Shown here piece after piece: positions 26,102 to 35,149 of a DNA stretch of 64,000 nt (within the stretch, counting starts at the first letter, position 1; each line of letters begins with the position of its first letter). The DNA comes from SIAF01 sp046152955 (GTDB lineage Bacteria; Planctomycetota; Planctomycetia; Planctomycetales; Planctomycetaceae), in assembly GCA_046152955.1 (NCBI GenBank), contig JBJXGA010000095.1:15664-79663 (forward strand), read 5' to 3'. Under the pieces are notes generated by a model. It did not search any database. It had not been told where the DNA came from and saw only the letters and a list, made by a program, of their open reading frames with translations. The position numbers and the translations under genes were made by a program.

Positions 26102-27148
26102 ATGGCCAATACGTTTCCCAAACTCCACAACGCAGCCTGGCCCGGAGTCGTCGGCAAGGGGTCGCCCGATGCCGAACCGTTCATCGATTTGGACACGATG
26201 CTCAAATTGACTGCGGCCGCCGAGGTGGGGGGAGTGAAATTCGACGGCGTCGATCTGTTCCTGTTTGATCCGCACGTCAGCATCGATTCCACGGACGACG
26301 ACCTGAAGCGCCTGGCCGACAAAGTGCGGTCGCATCACCTGGTGATTGGATCGGTGGTGGCGCCGGTCTGGCCCCCCACTGGGGGGGGTTCGGCGATGGG
26401 TTCCGAGTCGGACCGCAAACAGTTCGTCGAACAGGTGCGCAAAGGATGCCGGATCGCCAAAAACCTCCGCGAACTGGGGATCCGCCCGTATGGGATCGTG
26501 CGGATTGATTCGGCGGGAGGCCCGGGGGACTGGCTGAAGGATCCGGACGCCAACCAGCAGAAAATCGCCGCCACGTTCCGCCAGGCGTGCGACGTGGCCG
26601 CCGACCACGGCGAGCGGCTGGCTGCGGAAGGGGAAATCTGCTGGGGGGGGATGCATAGCTGGAAGCGGATGGTGCAGCTGCTGGAGCTGACCAATCGCCC
26701 TGGGACGCTCGGCTTCCAGGCCGATATGGCCCACACGCTGTTGTACACCTTGGGTTACAATGCGCCCGAGGATCGGATTTTGCCCGCCGACTGGAACTGG
26801 AGCGACCCCAAAAAACTGGATGACGCCCTGGCCACGCTGACGGCGGCCCTTCGACCCTGGACGATTGATTTTCATATCGCCCAGAATGACGCCACGGTGA
26901 AAGGCTCCGGGAGTCATGACAAAACGGGGCGGCATTGCCTTCCCAATGACCCCAACGGCAAACTCAAAATTGCGCACCATGCGGGCTATTGGATGCGCGA
27001 CAGCTACGGGAATCTCACGAAGAAATTCCGGCACGTCTGTTGGGATGGCTGCATGTTTCCCAACGACGTAATGATGAAACCCCAAACCTGGAACGAAATC
27101 CTGGCCGCGATGATCGCCGTCCGCGAGCAGCACGGCTGGTCCGAATGA
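26102..27148 (+). CDS. Xylose-isomerase-like TIM-barrel sugar isomerase/epimerase
   Basis: A 348-residue protein of the AP endonuclease 2/xylose-isomerase-like superfamily. Barrel strands and metal-site residues are seen in GVKFDGVDLFLF, HLVIGSVVAPVW, AAEGEICWGGMHSW (Glu ligand), LGFQADMAHTLLY (Asp/His ligands) and TIDFHIAQND. Such enzymes isomerise or epimerise sugars and sugar phosphates. GAGGTG at 26091-26096 sits 5 bases before ATG 26102; a TTG at 26099 is too close. It lies between cupin and Gfo/Idh/MocA genes. Confidence 0.8.
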   Translation: MANTFPKLHNAAWPGVVGKGSPDAEPFIDLDTMLKLTAAAEVGGVKFDGVDLFLFDPHVSIDSTDDDLKRLADKVRSHHLVIGSVVAPVWPPTGGGSAMGSESDRKQFVEQVRKGCRIAKNLRELGIRPYGIVRIDSAGGPGDWLKDPDANQQKIAATFRQACDVAADHGERLAAEGEICWGGMHSWKRMVQLLELTNRPGTLGFQADMAHTLLYTLGYNAPEDRILPADWNWSDPKKLDDALATLTAALRPWTIDFHIAQNDATVKGSGSHDKTGRHCLPNDPNGKLKIAHHAGYWMRDSYGNLTKKFRHVCWDGCMFPNDVMMKPQTWNEILAAMIAVREQHGWSE

Positions 27149-27254
27149 CTGGAGCTTTTCGGCGACAGGCGCGGATCAGCGCGGCCTGGCGATCCGGCCC
27201 CCAGCGACGGCATGACCCGACGATTTTCCTCTTTTCCATAGCGCTGACTGCACA

Positions 27255-28397
27255 ATGACAAAACCTCTCAATATTGGACTGATTGGCTACGGATTCATGG
27301 GCAAGGCGCATTCCAACGCCTACCGCAAGGTCAACAATTTTTTTGACCTGAAGTACCGCCCGGTGCTCAAGGGGCTGTGCGCCCGCAACGCCGAGCAGGC
27401 GCAGCAATTCGCCGACACCTGGGGCTACGAATCGGTCGAGACCGACTGGAAGAAATTGGTGGCCCGCAAGGACATCGACGCGATTGATATTTGCGTGCCG
27501 AATAATCTGCACCATGACATCGCCATCGCCGCCGCCAAGGCGGGCAAGATGGTGTTGTGCGAGAAGCCGCTGTCGATGGACACCAAAGAGGGGCAAAAGA
27601 TGGTCGCCGCCGTGGAGAAGGCGGGGGTTCCCAATATGGTCTGGTACAACTATCGCCGCGTGCCGGCGGTCACGATGGCCAAGCAGTTGATCGACGAAGG
27701 GCGGCTGGGGAAGATCTTCCACTACCGCGCGGTGTTCCTGCAGGATTGGACGATTTCCTCGGACCTTCCGCAGGGGGGGAACGCTCTGTGGCGACTGGAC
27801 GCGAAAGCCGCCGGGTCGGGGGTCACCGGCGACCTTTTGGCGCATTGCATCGACACGGCGCTGTGGCTCAATGGCAAAATGACCAGCGTCACCGCCATGA
27901 CGGAGACCTTCATCAAGGAACGCCAGCACACGCTCACCGGCAAGGTCGAGAAGGTCGGTATCGACGACGCCTGTGCGTTTCTGGCCCGGTTTGAGAACGG
28001 CTCGCTGGCGACGTTTGAATCGACCCGCTACGCCCGCGGTCACAAGGCGCTCTACACGTTTGAGGTGAACGGCGAAAAGGCGTCCCTCAAGTGGGACTTG
28101 CACGATCTGCACCGTCTGCAATACTTTGATCATCGCGACGAGGGGAAGTTGCGCGGATGGCGCTCCATCCACGTCACGGACCACGACGGCAGCCAGCCCT
28201 ACATGGATCATTGGTGGGTGCCCGGACTGCAAATTGGGTACGAACATTCGTTTATTCACCAGGTGGCGGACTTCCTCCAGGGGCTGCAAACCGGCAAACC
28301 GGCCGAACCGACGTTCCGGACGGCGCTCGAAACCCAGAAAGTGTGTGACGCGGTGTTGGCCAGTGCCAAGAGCCGCCAGTGGGTCAAGGTGAAATAA
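27255..28397 (+). CDS. Gfo/Idh/MocA-family oxidoreductase
   Basis: A 380-residue NAD(P)-dependent sugar dehydrogenase. The Rossmann motif GLIGYGFMGKAHSNAY opens the protein, CVPNNLHHDIAIAA and CEKPLSMD (catalytic Lys of EKP) follow, and the second domain holds GSGVTGDLLAHCIDTALWL with the usual Asp/His. Members oxidise a hydroxyl on a sugar or inositol, often at C3. With the two genes before it, this forms a probable sugar- or polyol-catabolic module. A DUF1080 (3-keto-disaccharide hydrolase type) gene lies in the same window at 49.7 kb. Confidence 0.9.
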   Translation: MTKPLNIGLIGYGFMGKAHSNAYRKVNNFFDLKYRPVLKGLCARNAEQAQQFADTWGYESVETDWKKLVARKDIDAIDICVPNNLHHDIAIAAAKAGKMVLCEKPLSMDTKEGQKMVAAVEKAGVPNMVWYNYRRVPAVTMAKQLIDEGRLGKIFHYRAVFLQDWTISSDLPQGGNALWRLDAKAAGSGVTGDLLAHCIDTALWLNGKMTSVTAMTETFIKERQHTLTGKVEKVGIDDACAFLARFENGSLATFESTRYARGHKALYTFEVNGEKASLKWDLHDLHRLQYFDHRDEGKLRGWRSIHVTDHDGSQPYMDHWWVPGLQIGYEHSFIHQVADFLQGLQTGKPAEPTFRTALETQKVCDAVLASAKSRQWVKVK

Positions 28398-28438
28398 GTC
28401 CATCCCCGTGGGGAGACGCGTGCAGGAGATCGAGCGCT

Positions 28439-28918
28439 ATGGAACGCATTCCGACAACTCGTGAAGGGTTCGACAAAATCCGGGAGGAAATCCGCCAACT
28501 GGAAGATGTCGAAATGCCCAAGATCGCCCAGAAAATCGCCGAAGCCCGCGCCGAGGGGGATCTCAGCGAAAACGCCGAGTACCACGGCCAGCGGGAAGCC
28601 CAGGGGTTGCTCCAGGCGCGGATCAACCGTCTCAAAGACAAGCTCAATAACTCCTACATCGTCGATAAGTCGGCGATCCCCAAGGGGATCGTCGCCTTTG
28701 GCTGCATGGTGACGGTCCGCGACCTCACCGACGGAATCGAAGAGAAGTACGAGTTCGTCGGACCGGGAGAGGAAGACTATTCCGGCGAAGTCCTGAAAAT
28801 CCTCACCAGCAGCCCGCTCGCCAAAGCGATGATCGGCAAAAAACCGGGTGATCAGGTCGATGTGCCGCTTCCCAAAGGCTCGCGGCGAATGGAAATTGTC
28901 GCCATTGCCGATGGCTGA
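28439..28918 (+). CDS. greA: Transcription elongation factor GreA
   Basis: A 159-residue protein of standard length. The N-terminal coiled coil contains the secondary-channel acidic tip in EARAEGDLSENAEYH, and the C-terminal FKBP-like domain ends with GDQVDVPLPKGSRRMEI. It stimulates transcript cleavage by backtracked RNA polymerase. ATG 28439 matches the family start; the frame stays open to 28379. It begins 41 bases after the Gfo/Idh/MocA stop. Confidence 0.95.
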   Translation: MERIPTTREGFDKIREEIRQLEDVEMPKIAQKIAEARAEGDLSENAEYHGQREAQGLLQARINRLKDKLNNSYIVDKSAIPKGIVAFGCMVTVRDLTDGIEEKYEFVGPGEEDYSGEVLKILTSSPLAKAMIGKKPGDQVDVPLPKGSRRMEIVAIADG

Positions 28919-29060
28919 CGCCTGGCCTCCCTCCCTGGGAGCCAGCGGCCGGCCCCCACCCCCTTTGGTCTTCGACGTTGTCCCCCCCTGCCCCGCAACC
29001 GGTTCAGGTCTGGCGGTCCATGCCTGCCCCGGTTCCACCCTCTCGTCTGGAAACCCCACC

Positions 29061-30323
29061 GTGGCTCTGCAAACCCGTTTGACCCTCCTGGCCTGGTTGC
29101 TCTGTTTCGTCCCGCCTACGGCCACCCTGAACGCCCATGACTGGCCCCAATTCCGCGGCCCCACCGGCCAGGGGCATGCCGCGGGGGAACTTCCGACCCA
29201 GTGGAGTCCTACCGAGAACATCGTCTGGCGGCACGCGATTCCGGGCAAGGGGTGGTCCTCTCCCATCGTTCTGGGGCGGCGCGTCGTGCTGACGACGGCA
29301 ACGCCCGTCACCGACGACGAGAAAGGAGCCCAGTCCCTCAGCGTCCTCTGCCTGGATCGTGAGTCGGGAGAGCCGCTCTGGACCGTCCCCCTGTTCGAGC
29401 AGCCGGCCGGTGTCACCATTCATGGGAAGAACAGCCATGCCAGCGCCACTCCCGCCTCCGACGGCGAACGGATTTACGTGCATTTTGGGACGCACGGCAC
29501 GGCCGCGTTGGATCTGGAGGGGAACATCCTCTGGAAAACGACCGATCTGCACTACAGCCCGGTACATGGGAACGGAGGTTCCCCAGTTCTGGTGGACGAT
29601 CTGGTGATCGTCAGTTGCGATGGATCAGACGTGCAGTTCGTTGCCGCACTGGCCAAACAAACGGGCCTCCTCCGCTGGAAGACTCCGCGGAGCGTCAAAG
29701 CCGACAAAGGGTTTTCGTTTGGAACCCCGCTGGTGATCGAGGTGGACGGCGCGCGGCAGCTTGTCAGCCAGGGCTCTGATGCGGTCATGGCGTATCGCAT
29801 TGAAGATGGATCCGAACTGTGGCGGGTGCGCTATCCCGGTGGGTTTTCGGTCGTTCCGCGCCCGGTGTTTGGCGGCGGGTTGTTGTTCGTCTGCAGCGGC
29901 TACAACACCCCGGTGCTGTTGGCAATTCGCCCGGCGGGAGCCGCCGGGGACGTGAGCCAAACGCACATCGCCTGGCAGTTGAAAAAGGGGGTTCCGCACA
30001 ATCCGTCGCCGTTGCTGGTGGATCAGGCCTTGTACCTTGTTTCCGACAACGGGGTGGTCAGCTGCCTGGAAGCGGAGACGGGCCAGTCCCACTGGCAACA
30101 GCGACTGGGGGGGAATTTCTCCGCCTCTCCGCTCCTGGCCAACGGCAAGATTTATGTGCAAAGCGAAGAAGGGGAGGGCTACGTGTTCGCCGCCGACCCG
30201 GCGGGGTATCAGGAACTGGGCCGCAATTCGATCGGAGAGCGAGCCCTGGCGTCGTACGCCGTAAGCGGCCGGTCGGTGTTTATCCGTTCGGAGGGACACC
30301 TGGCCCACATCGCACAGCACTGA
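29061..30323 (+). CDS. Secreted PQQ-like beta-propeller protein
   Basis: About 420 residues. The N-terminus from GTG 29061 gives a good signal peptide (LTLLAWLLCFVPPTATLNA, cleavage before HDWPQFRG). W-P-Q-F-R-G-P is the usual start of planctomycete and verrucomicrobial PQQ-repeat proteins. Propeller blades are marked by LYLVSDNGVVSCLEAETGQ, IYVQSEEGEGYVFA and similar Trp-docking strands. No quinoprotein dehydrogenase active site is evident, so a structural or binding role is as likely as catalysis. The frame is open upstream into greA; an ATG at 28911 would overlap greA's end and add a Pro-rich tail before the signal. Confidence 0.75.
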   Translation: MALQTRLTLLAWLLCFVPPTATLNAHDWPQFRGPTGQGHAAGELPTQWSPTENIVWRHAIPGKGWSSPIVLGRRVVLTTATPVTDDEKGAQSLSVLCLDRESGEPLWTVPLFEQPAGVTIHGKNSHASATPASDGERIYVHFGTHGTAALDLEGNILWKTTDLHYSPVHGNGGSPVLVDDLVIVSCDGSDVQFVAALAKQTGLLRWKTPRSVKADKGFSFGTPLVIEVDGARQLVSQGSDAVMAYRIEDGSELWRVRYPGGFSVVPRPVFGGGLLFVCSGYNTPVLLAIRPAGAAGDVSQTHIAWQLKKGVPHNPSPLLVDQALYLVSDNGVVSCLEAETGQSHWQQRLGGNFSASPLLANGKIYVQSEEGEGYVFAADPAGYQELGRNSIGERALASYAVSGRSVFIRSEGHLAHIAQH

Positions 30324-30336
30324 TGACCAAAGAACG

Positions 30337-30371
30337 AACCCGCGCCGTGGGATAAGCCCCCGGCGCGGGTT
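30337..30371 (+). terminator. Stem-loop terminator after the beta-propeller gene
   Basis: Arms AACCCGCGCCG (30337-30347) and its exact complement at 30361-30371 make an 11-bp GC-rich stem with a 13-base loop, ending in TTTCT. The T run is short, so termination efficiency is uncertain. It lies 14 bases after the stop codon. Confidence 0.6.
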
Positions 30372-30461
30372 TCTGAATGACCGGATTGTGTTGCCGACCG
30401 AAACGATGTACGCCTGGAACGTTCAGACGCACGCCGAGCCGGGCGCCAGGGTCGAATCGCC

Positions 30462-30788
30462 TCAGTCTTCGTCTTCCACCTCGGCATCGCCGTCGGCATG
30501 GACGACAAGCTGCGGAGCAGCCTGTTCCAGAGCCCCCATCAGATCCGCCTCGTGGGGACCATGTTCGTAGCAGTCAGAATCGTGCCAAAGCGGCAGACCG
30601 GCGGCGTAACGCGCCGACAGCATCATGACTTTTTCCTCTGAACCAGGCCGCGCCTGAGTTGCTTTGAACGGATTGATTCCCATGGCTTTGAATTCCTCGA
30701 GGTCGAATGTCGCCCCATTGTCGTCAAGATCGTAATCGAGATTGTCTAACGTCTCGGAGTCGATGTCCTCATCAACGTCCACCAGCAT
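30462..30788 (-). CDS. Small acidic hypothetical protein
   Basis: A 108-residue, strongly acidic protein (about one third Asp/Glu) that I do not recognise. It opens MLVDVDEDIDSETLDNLDYD, has a central DLEEFKAMGINPFKA segment, a His/Cys-containing LWHDSDCYEHGPHEAD stretch and ends EVEDED. No signal peptide or membrane segment. It could be a partner of a basic protein or nucleic-acid-binding factor, but this is only composition. Confidence 0.6.
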   Translation of the reverse strand: MLVDVDEDIDSETLDNLDYDLDDNGATFDLEEFKAMGINPFKATQARPGSEEKVMMLSARYAAGLPLWHDSDCYEHGPHEADLMGALEQAAPQLVVHADGDAEVEDED

Positions 30789-31322
30789 TTCGCACTTCCC
30801 CCTTCAAAAAAACACAAACACACAACAACGCACCAACATCTCACTGCGTGAAGCCGGTTTCGCCAATCGCTCCCTCCGCTCACCCGAACGCTTGCGGAGT
30901 CACCTCGAAAGGTCGCCGCTCCCAGGACGGGTTGATGGCACGGACTCGAAGTTTTCTGGGGTACAGACCCACGCCGTGTGGGAGGAGGGACAAAGGCAGG
31001 CAGGCCGACAGTTCACATGATCGATTTTTTTATGGTTGGGGGTAAAAGTCAACAAAAAAATCGGGGAAACCATGAAGAATTCAAGAATTCCTCGTTCCTC
31101 CCACGACGCACGGACGTGATCCCAGCCGACATTTTTTTCACGTTTCCCTCCCTGGCTCACGATTCCCCGCTGATTTCAGGCATTCGCAACGAAATTCTCC
31201 ATTCACACTGGACGCGCGAATCCGGCGCGATTGCGCCGATTACAAAATCTGGGAGAGACGCGTCCGCCGGCGAGTCCAGGAAGCCAAATCGTCGGCCTCC
31301 CCGACTGGCCCCCAATCCCGCC
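30789..31322 (-). other. 534-base intergenic region, locally AT-rich
   Basis: Between two leftward genes. The middle part (31020-31160) is much richer in A/T than its surroundings and holds a long stem-loop at 31022-31063. Short frames in it show no family features. It probably contains the promoter of the acidic protein gene and the 3' end region of the sigma54 activator, but I find no clean -10/-35 pair. Confidence 0.5.
31022..31063. repeat. AT-rich stem-loop
   Basis: CGATTTTTTT at 31022-31031 pairs perfectly with 31054-31063. Inside it GTTG (31035-31038) pairs with CAAC (31050-31053) around an 11-base loop, with a 3-base bulge on one side. It is symmetrical in its T/A runs, so it could end transcription in either direction, although a GC-rich core is lacking. 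Confidence 0.7.
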
Positions 31323-33311
31323 TCAATGCGGACGCGAGACCTGATACCGCTTGAGCTTGCGGTCCAGCGTCGAGCGCTCAATGCCCAGCACCTGCGCGGC
31401 CTGGGACTTGTTCCACCCCAGGCGGTCCAGGACCGCCAGGATGTGCTGTTGCTCCACCGCTTCCAGGGTGATGTCGCCAAAGCCCGCCATGTCACCCACC
31501 GCGGCTGCGTGCCGATGCTCCTCGCCTCCCCCCAACCCGCTCACCTGGATGTCCCCGACTCCCACCAGTTCGCCGGTGCTCATGATCACCGCTCGTTCGA
31601 CTGTGTTCTGCAACTCGCGGACATTCCCCGGCCAGTCGTAGGCCGAGAGTTTGTCGAGCGCCGCCGGGGTGAAGTCTCGCACATTGCGTCCCGTCTTGCT
31701 GGCGAAGCGTTCCAGGAAATACCGGGCGAGCTGCGGAACATCTCCTTCGTGCTCGCGGAGCGGCGGCACCATCATCTCCACCACGTGCAAGCGGAAGTAC
31801 AAATCCTTACGGAAGACCCCTTCGTCCACCGCCTTTTCCAGATCGCGGTTGGTGGCCGCCACCACCCGCACATCCACCTGAATCGGCGAGTTGCCCCCCA
31901 CCCGTTCGAACGGATGCCCTTCCAGAACGCGCAGGAATTTGGCCTGGATCGTCGGGCCCATTTCTCCCACTTCGTCGAGGAACAGCGTCCCTTTGTGTGC
32001 CTGTTCAAACTTGCCCACTTTGCGGCTGGTGGCGCCGGTGAACGACCCTTTTTCGTGCCCGAACAATTCGCTCTCCAACAGGCTCTCGGTGAGCGCGGCG
32101 CAGTTCATGCAGACGAACGGACCGTTGCGGCGGCGGCTGTTGAAATGGATGGCCCGCGCCACGAGTTCTTTGCCCACGCCGCTTTCCCCGCGGATGAGGG
32201 CCGTCGCGTCGGTCGGCGCGATGCGGACGATCTTCGACTTGAGCGCCTGCATGCTGGGGCTTTCTCCCACCAATTCGCTCTCGATTCCCAATTGCTCGCG
32301 GAGCTTGGCGTTTTCGTTGCGGACCTGTGCCAGCCCATCCGCCAGTTTCTCCTGGCGCAACAGATTGTCGAGCGCCCCGGCGCACTGATCGGCCACCGCC
32401 AGAGTGAACTCCAGGTCGCCATGTTCCAGTTTTTTGTCCGAATTCGTCGAGTACAGATGCACCAGTCCAAATATGCGCTTGCCCAATCGAATGGGGGCGC
32501 AGATCACGCTCTTGGCCTGAATCTCTCCCAGACTGTCCCGATTGACCAGCAAGCTGTCGTCCGAGACGTCCCTGGCAAGGATCGCTTCGCGGCTCATGAG
32601 GACCGTGCTCGACAGATATTCTGAAACCCGCTGATACGGTTGTTCGCCTGTGGACCGATATGCGACCAGCGACAATTCACCCGTCTCATCCCCCGCGTTG
32701 ACGGGGGCCGGCAGCAGGAGCAACGCGCCAATGTCGGCAGCGGTCCCCGAGGCCAGTCCCGACAGCACGATCTCCGCCAGTTGCTTGGAGTTGTTGGCAC
32801 TCCCCATGTCGAGTGCCAGGCGGTACAACTGCCCCAATTCGCGACTGGTCCGATCCCGGTCGATCGTTGCGGAGCGCGTTCCCGCCACGAAGGGATTCGC
32901 CGTCGCGCGGTGGATGATCGTCGGTTCGGTCGCGGTGGGGGAGAAGTCGAGAACGTCGGCCGTGAGATTCCCCGGCTCTCCGTCTTCGGATTCCGAGCCC
33001 GGAAAGGCTTGCGACAGGTCGTAGGTGAACGCCAGCTCGCACGGGCCGATTTCAATCACCTGTCCCGGCTGCAGCGGGACTTCCCCCTCGATGGTCTCGC
33101 CGTCCAACTGGGTGCCGTTGCGGCTTTGCAGATCGCGCAACTTCCACACCGACCCGCTTTGAAAGACCTCGCAATGATGTCGGCTGCAGACATCATCCTG
33201 CAGGACAATCCGGTTGGTCGGCGCGCGGCCGATGGTCATGACTTGACCCGGAGTCAGGCGATACACGTCTCGCCATTTGTTTCCCTCGCGAACGACCAGA
33301 TACGCAATCAT
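31323..33311 (-). CDS. FHA-GAF-sigma54 activator with Fis HTH
   Basis: About 662 residues, four domains. FHA (residues about 5-90: IGRAPTN, SRHHCEV, DLQSRNGTQL) replaces the usual receiver. A GAF domain follows (about 135-300), then the AAA+ sigma54-interaction domain with Walker A GESGVGKELVA, the loop GSFTGA (GAFTGA with Ser for Ala) and Walker B TLFLDEVGEM. It ends with a Fis-type HTH (NKSQAAQVLGIERSTLDRKL). It should open sigma54 promoters in response to phosphothreonine binding and/or a small ligand. TTG 33347 would add 12 residues; ATG 33311 begins at the FHA fold. Confidence 0.93.
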   Translation of the reverse strand: MIAYLVVREGNKWRDVYRLTPGQVMTIGRAPTNRIVLQDDVCSRHHCEVFQSGSVWKLRDLQSRNGTQLDGETIEGEVPLQPGQVIEIGPCELAFTYDLSQAFPGSESEDGEPGNLTADVLDFSPTATEPTIIHRATANPFVAGTRSATIDRDRTSRELGQLYRLALDMGSANNSKQLAEIVLSGLASGTAADIGALLLLPAPVNAGDETGELSLVAYRSTGEQPYQRVSEYLSSTVLMSREAILARDVSDDSLLVNRDSLGEIQAKSVICAPIRLGKRIFGLVHLYSTNSDKKLEHGDLEFTLAVADQCAGALDNLLRQEKLADGLAQVRNENAKLREQLGIESELVGESPSMQALKSKIVRIAPTDATALIRGESGVGKELVARAIHFNSRRRNGPFVCMNCAALTESLLESELFGHEKGSFTGATSRKVGKFEQAHKGTLFLDEVGEMGPTIQAKFLRVLEGHPFERVGGNSPIQVDVRVVAATNRDLEKAVDEGVFRKDLYFRLHVVEMMVPPLREHEGDVPQLARYFLERFASKTGRNVRDFTPAALDKLSAYDWPGNVRELQNTVERAVIMSTGELVGVGDIQVSGLGGGEEHRHAAAVGDMAGFGDITLEAVEQQHILAVLDRLGWNKSQAAQVLGIERSTLDRKLKRYQVSRPH

Positions 33312-33557
33312 CGGGAGTGGGTAGGGATGCAGGAATGATGTGACCAATGGCCGCCAGGGACACGCCGCCTCGCGTGCTCCGAAGCTTGCCTAGTGCATTG
33401 TAGTCGACCCGTGCAAAATTGAACATGCCTCCCATCCATTTGGATTGAACATCCGGCGAGAAAAGCACTTGCAAATGATCGAGTTTCGCGTCATTGTAGA
33501 GATGGATCAAGCCCCGACCCACTTTCCTTTTCTACCCAACCATCCCAGGTATTCCAC

Positions 33558-34001
33558 ATGCCCCCCTGGCCCGGCGGACCCTGCCCCGAATGCGGCGAAG
33601 ACATGCCGGAAAAACTGATCCATTGTTTCAGTTGCCGGGCGCTGCTCAACACCGACCTGGACCCTGACAGCGTCGAAATTCCCGAATTCGTCCCGCTCAA
33701 GGAGATCGAGCCGCTGGTCGAACTGGAACGCCGCGGTTACTACTTGAGCTGCCCCCACTGCACGCGGGAATTGCGGGTCAATGCGCGGTTTTTGGGGCAG
33801 TCGGTGAGCTGCAAGCAGTGCAACGGCGCGTTTGTCCTCGATTTCAAGGACGAAGCGATTCGGAAAACCGGCGTTTACGTCCGCTGTCCCCAGTGCCAGG
33901 GGCGGTTACGGATGTCGTTGAAATACGTGGGGCTGAAAGTCGCCTGCAAAGAATGCGGCGGACGCCTGAAAGTGATCGATGGTCCTCCCGCAGCCGAGTG
34001 A
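33558..34001 (+). CDS. Triple zinc-ribbon protein
   Basis: A 147-residue protein with three pairs of Cys knuckles: CPECG with CFSCR near the N-terminus, CPHC with CKQC in the middle, and CPQC with CKEC near the C-terminus. Each matches a zinc-ribbon half-site spacing. The last two repeats are similar to each other (CPxC..LR....FLGQSVSCKQC and CPQCQGRLRMSLKYVGLKVACKEC), so internal duplication is likely. I infer zinc binding and possibly nucleic-acid or protein contact; no enzyme domain is present. Confidence 0.75.
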   Translation: MPPWPGGPCPECGEDMPEKLIHCFSCRALLNTDLDPDSVEIPEFVPLKEIEPLVELERRGYYLSCPHCTRELRVNARFLGQSVSCKQCNGAFVLDFKDEAIRKTGVYVRCPQCQGRLRMSLKYVGLKVACKECGGRLKVIDGPPAAE

Positions 34002-34042
34002 CCTCAGCCCCTCCCCTTGAGGGAACGCCTCCGTGTCAGCGA

Positions 34043-35068
34043 TTAGAACTGTTCGAGAAATCGCAGGTCGTTGCCGGTGAACAGGCGGATGTCCGGAATT
34101 CCGTGACGGCGCATGCAAAACCGCTCGACCCCCAGTCCAAACGCAAACCCGCTGACCTGGTCCGGATCGTAACCGACGGCGGTCAACACGTGCGGATCCA
34201 CCATCCCCGCGCCGCCGATCTCCAGCCACGGCTTTCCCGGTTCATCCCAGCTCATGTCAACTTCCACTGACGGTTCGGTGAACGGGAAAAATGACGGTCG
34301 GAAGCGAATGTGGACGTCGTGCCCCAGGTACGCCCTCGCAAAGAGCCTCAAGACGGTCTTCAACGCCGCCATCGTGACTCCTTCCCCCACCATCAAGCCT
34401 TCCATCTGATGGAACATGCAGGAGTGCGTGGCGTCAATCGTATCGGGACGGTATACGCGCCCCACTGAAATGATTCGGACCGGAGGTTTGGTTTTCTCCA
34501 TCACCCGAATCTGAACGGTCGACGTCTGGCTCCGCAACAATCGCGGGCCGCCGTCGGCGGCAGCGCCGCTGGCGACCCCGGCTGTCGCCAGATAGAAATT
34601 GTCGAGCGGATCCCGCGCGGGGTGATCGTGCGGAATGTTCAGCGCCTGGAAATTGTGGTACTCGTCTTCGATCTCCGGGCCATCGGCGACGGTGAACCCA
34701 AACCGCCCCATGATGTCCTTGAAATCCAGAATCGTTTGGGTCAAAGGGTGACGCCGTCCCCGCGCAGGAGAAGTCCCCGGCAGCGTGACATCCAGCCCCG
34801 CAGCCATCGACTTGGGACGAGCCAGCGCCCGTAGCCTGGCTTCCAGGGCCGCTGTGACGGAAGTTTTGGCGGCATTGAAGCGCCGTCCCCAGAGGGGCTT
34901 TTGCTCGGGGGTCGCCTTCCCCAGGAATCCCTGCAATTCTCGCAAGCGCCCCTGCCGAGCCCCCAGGAACTGAATGCGAATCTGCTCCAGTGCGGCATCC
35001 CCCTCTGCCGCCTGAATGGCGGCCAAGGCGCTCGCTTCAAATTCGTCCAGTAGCGCGATCAGATCCAC
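34043..35068 (-). CDS. pheS: Phenylalanyl-tRNA synthetase alpha subunit
   Basis: A 341-residue subunit of the normal alpha length. An N-terminal coiled coil is followed by the class II catalytic core: GRRHPLTQT, DGPEIEDEYHNFQALNIPHDHPARD, RTQTSTVQIRVM-type motif 2 region, HSCMFHQMEGL, and motif 3 GFAFGLGVERFCMRRHGIPDIR. It is last in infC, rpmI, rplT, pheS. The beta-subunit gene pheT, often next, is not here: a rightward zinc-ribbon gene ends 41 bases away. Confidence 0.95.
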   Translation of the reverse strand: MDLIALLDEFEASALAAIQAAEGDAALEQIRIQFLGARQGRLRELQGFLGKATPEQKPLWGRRFNAAKTSVTAALEARLRALARPKSMAAGLDVTLPGTSPARGRRHPLTQTILDFKDIMGRFGFTVADGPEIEDEYHNFQALNIPHDHPARDPLDNFYLATAGVASGAAADGGPRLLRSQTSTVQIRVMEKTKPPVRIISVGRVYRPDTIDATHSCMFHQMEGLMVGEGVTMAALKTVLRLFARAYLGHDVHIRFRPSFFPFTEPSVEVDMSWDEPGKPWLEIGGAGMVDPHVLTAVGYDPDQVSGFAFGLGVERFCMRRHGIPDIRLFTGNDLRFLEQF

Positions 35069-35149
35069 GACGTTCTGCCGAACTCACGACCGGAATTCAA
35101 TTCGACGGGCCCAGAATTGACGAGCCCCGTATCGACGAGCACAGCCCAA

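Noticed and set aside
30978..32624. A 548-codon + strand frame opposite the sigma54 activator
   Set aside because: Antisense to an AAA+ protein with all motifs intact; the peptide is His/Arg/Gln-rich without family features.
34002..34042. Terminator between the converging zinc-ribbon and pheS genes
   Set aside because: A CCCCTT...GAGGG pairing exists but is only a few base pairs and lacks a T run in either direction.
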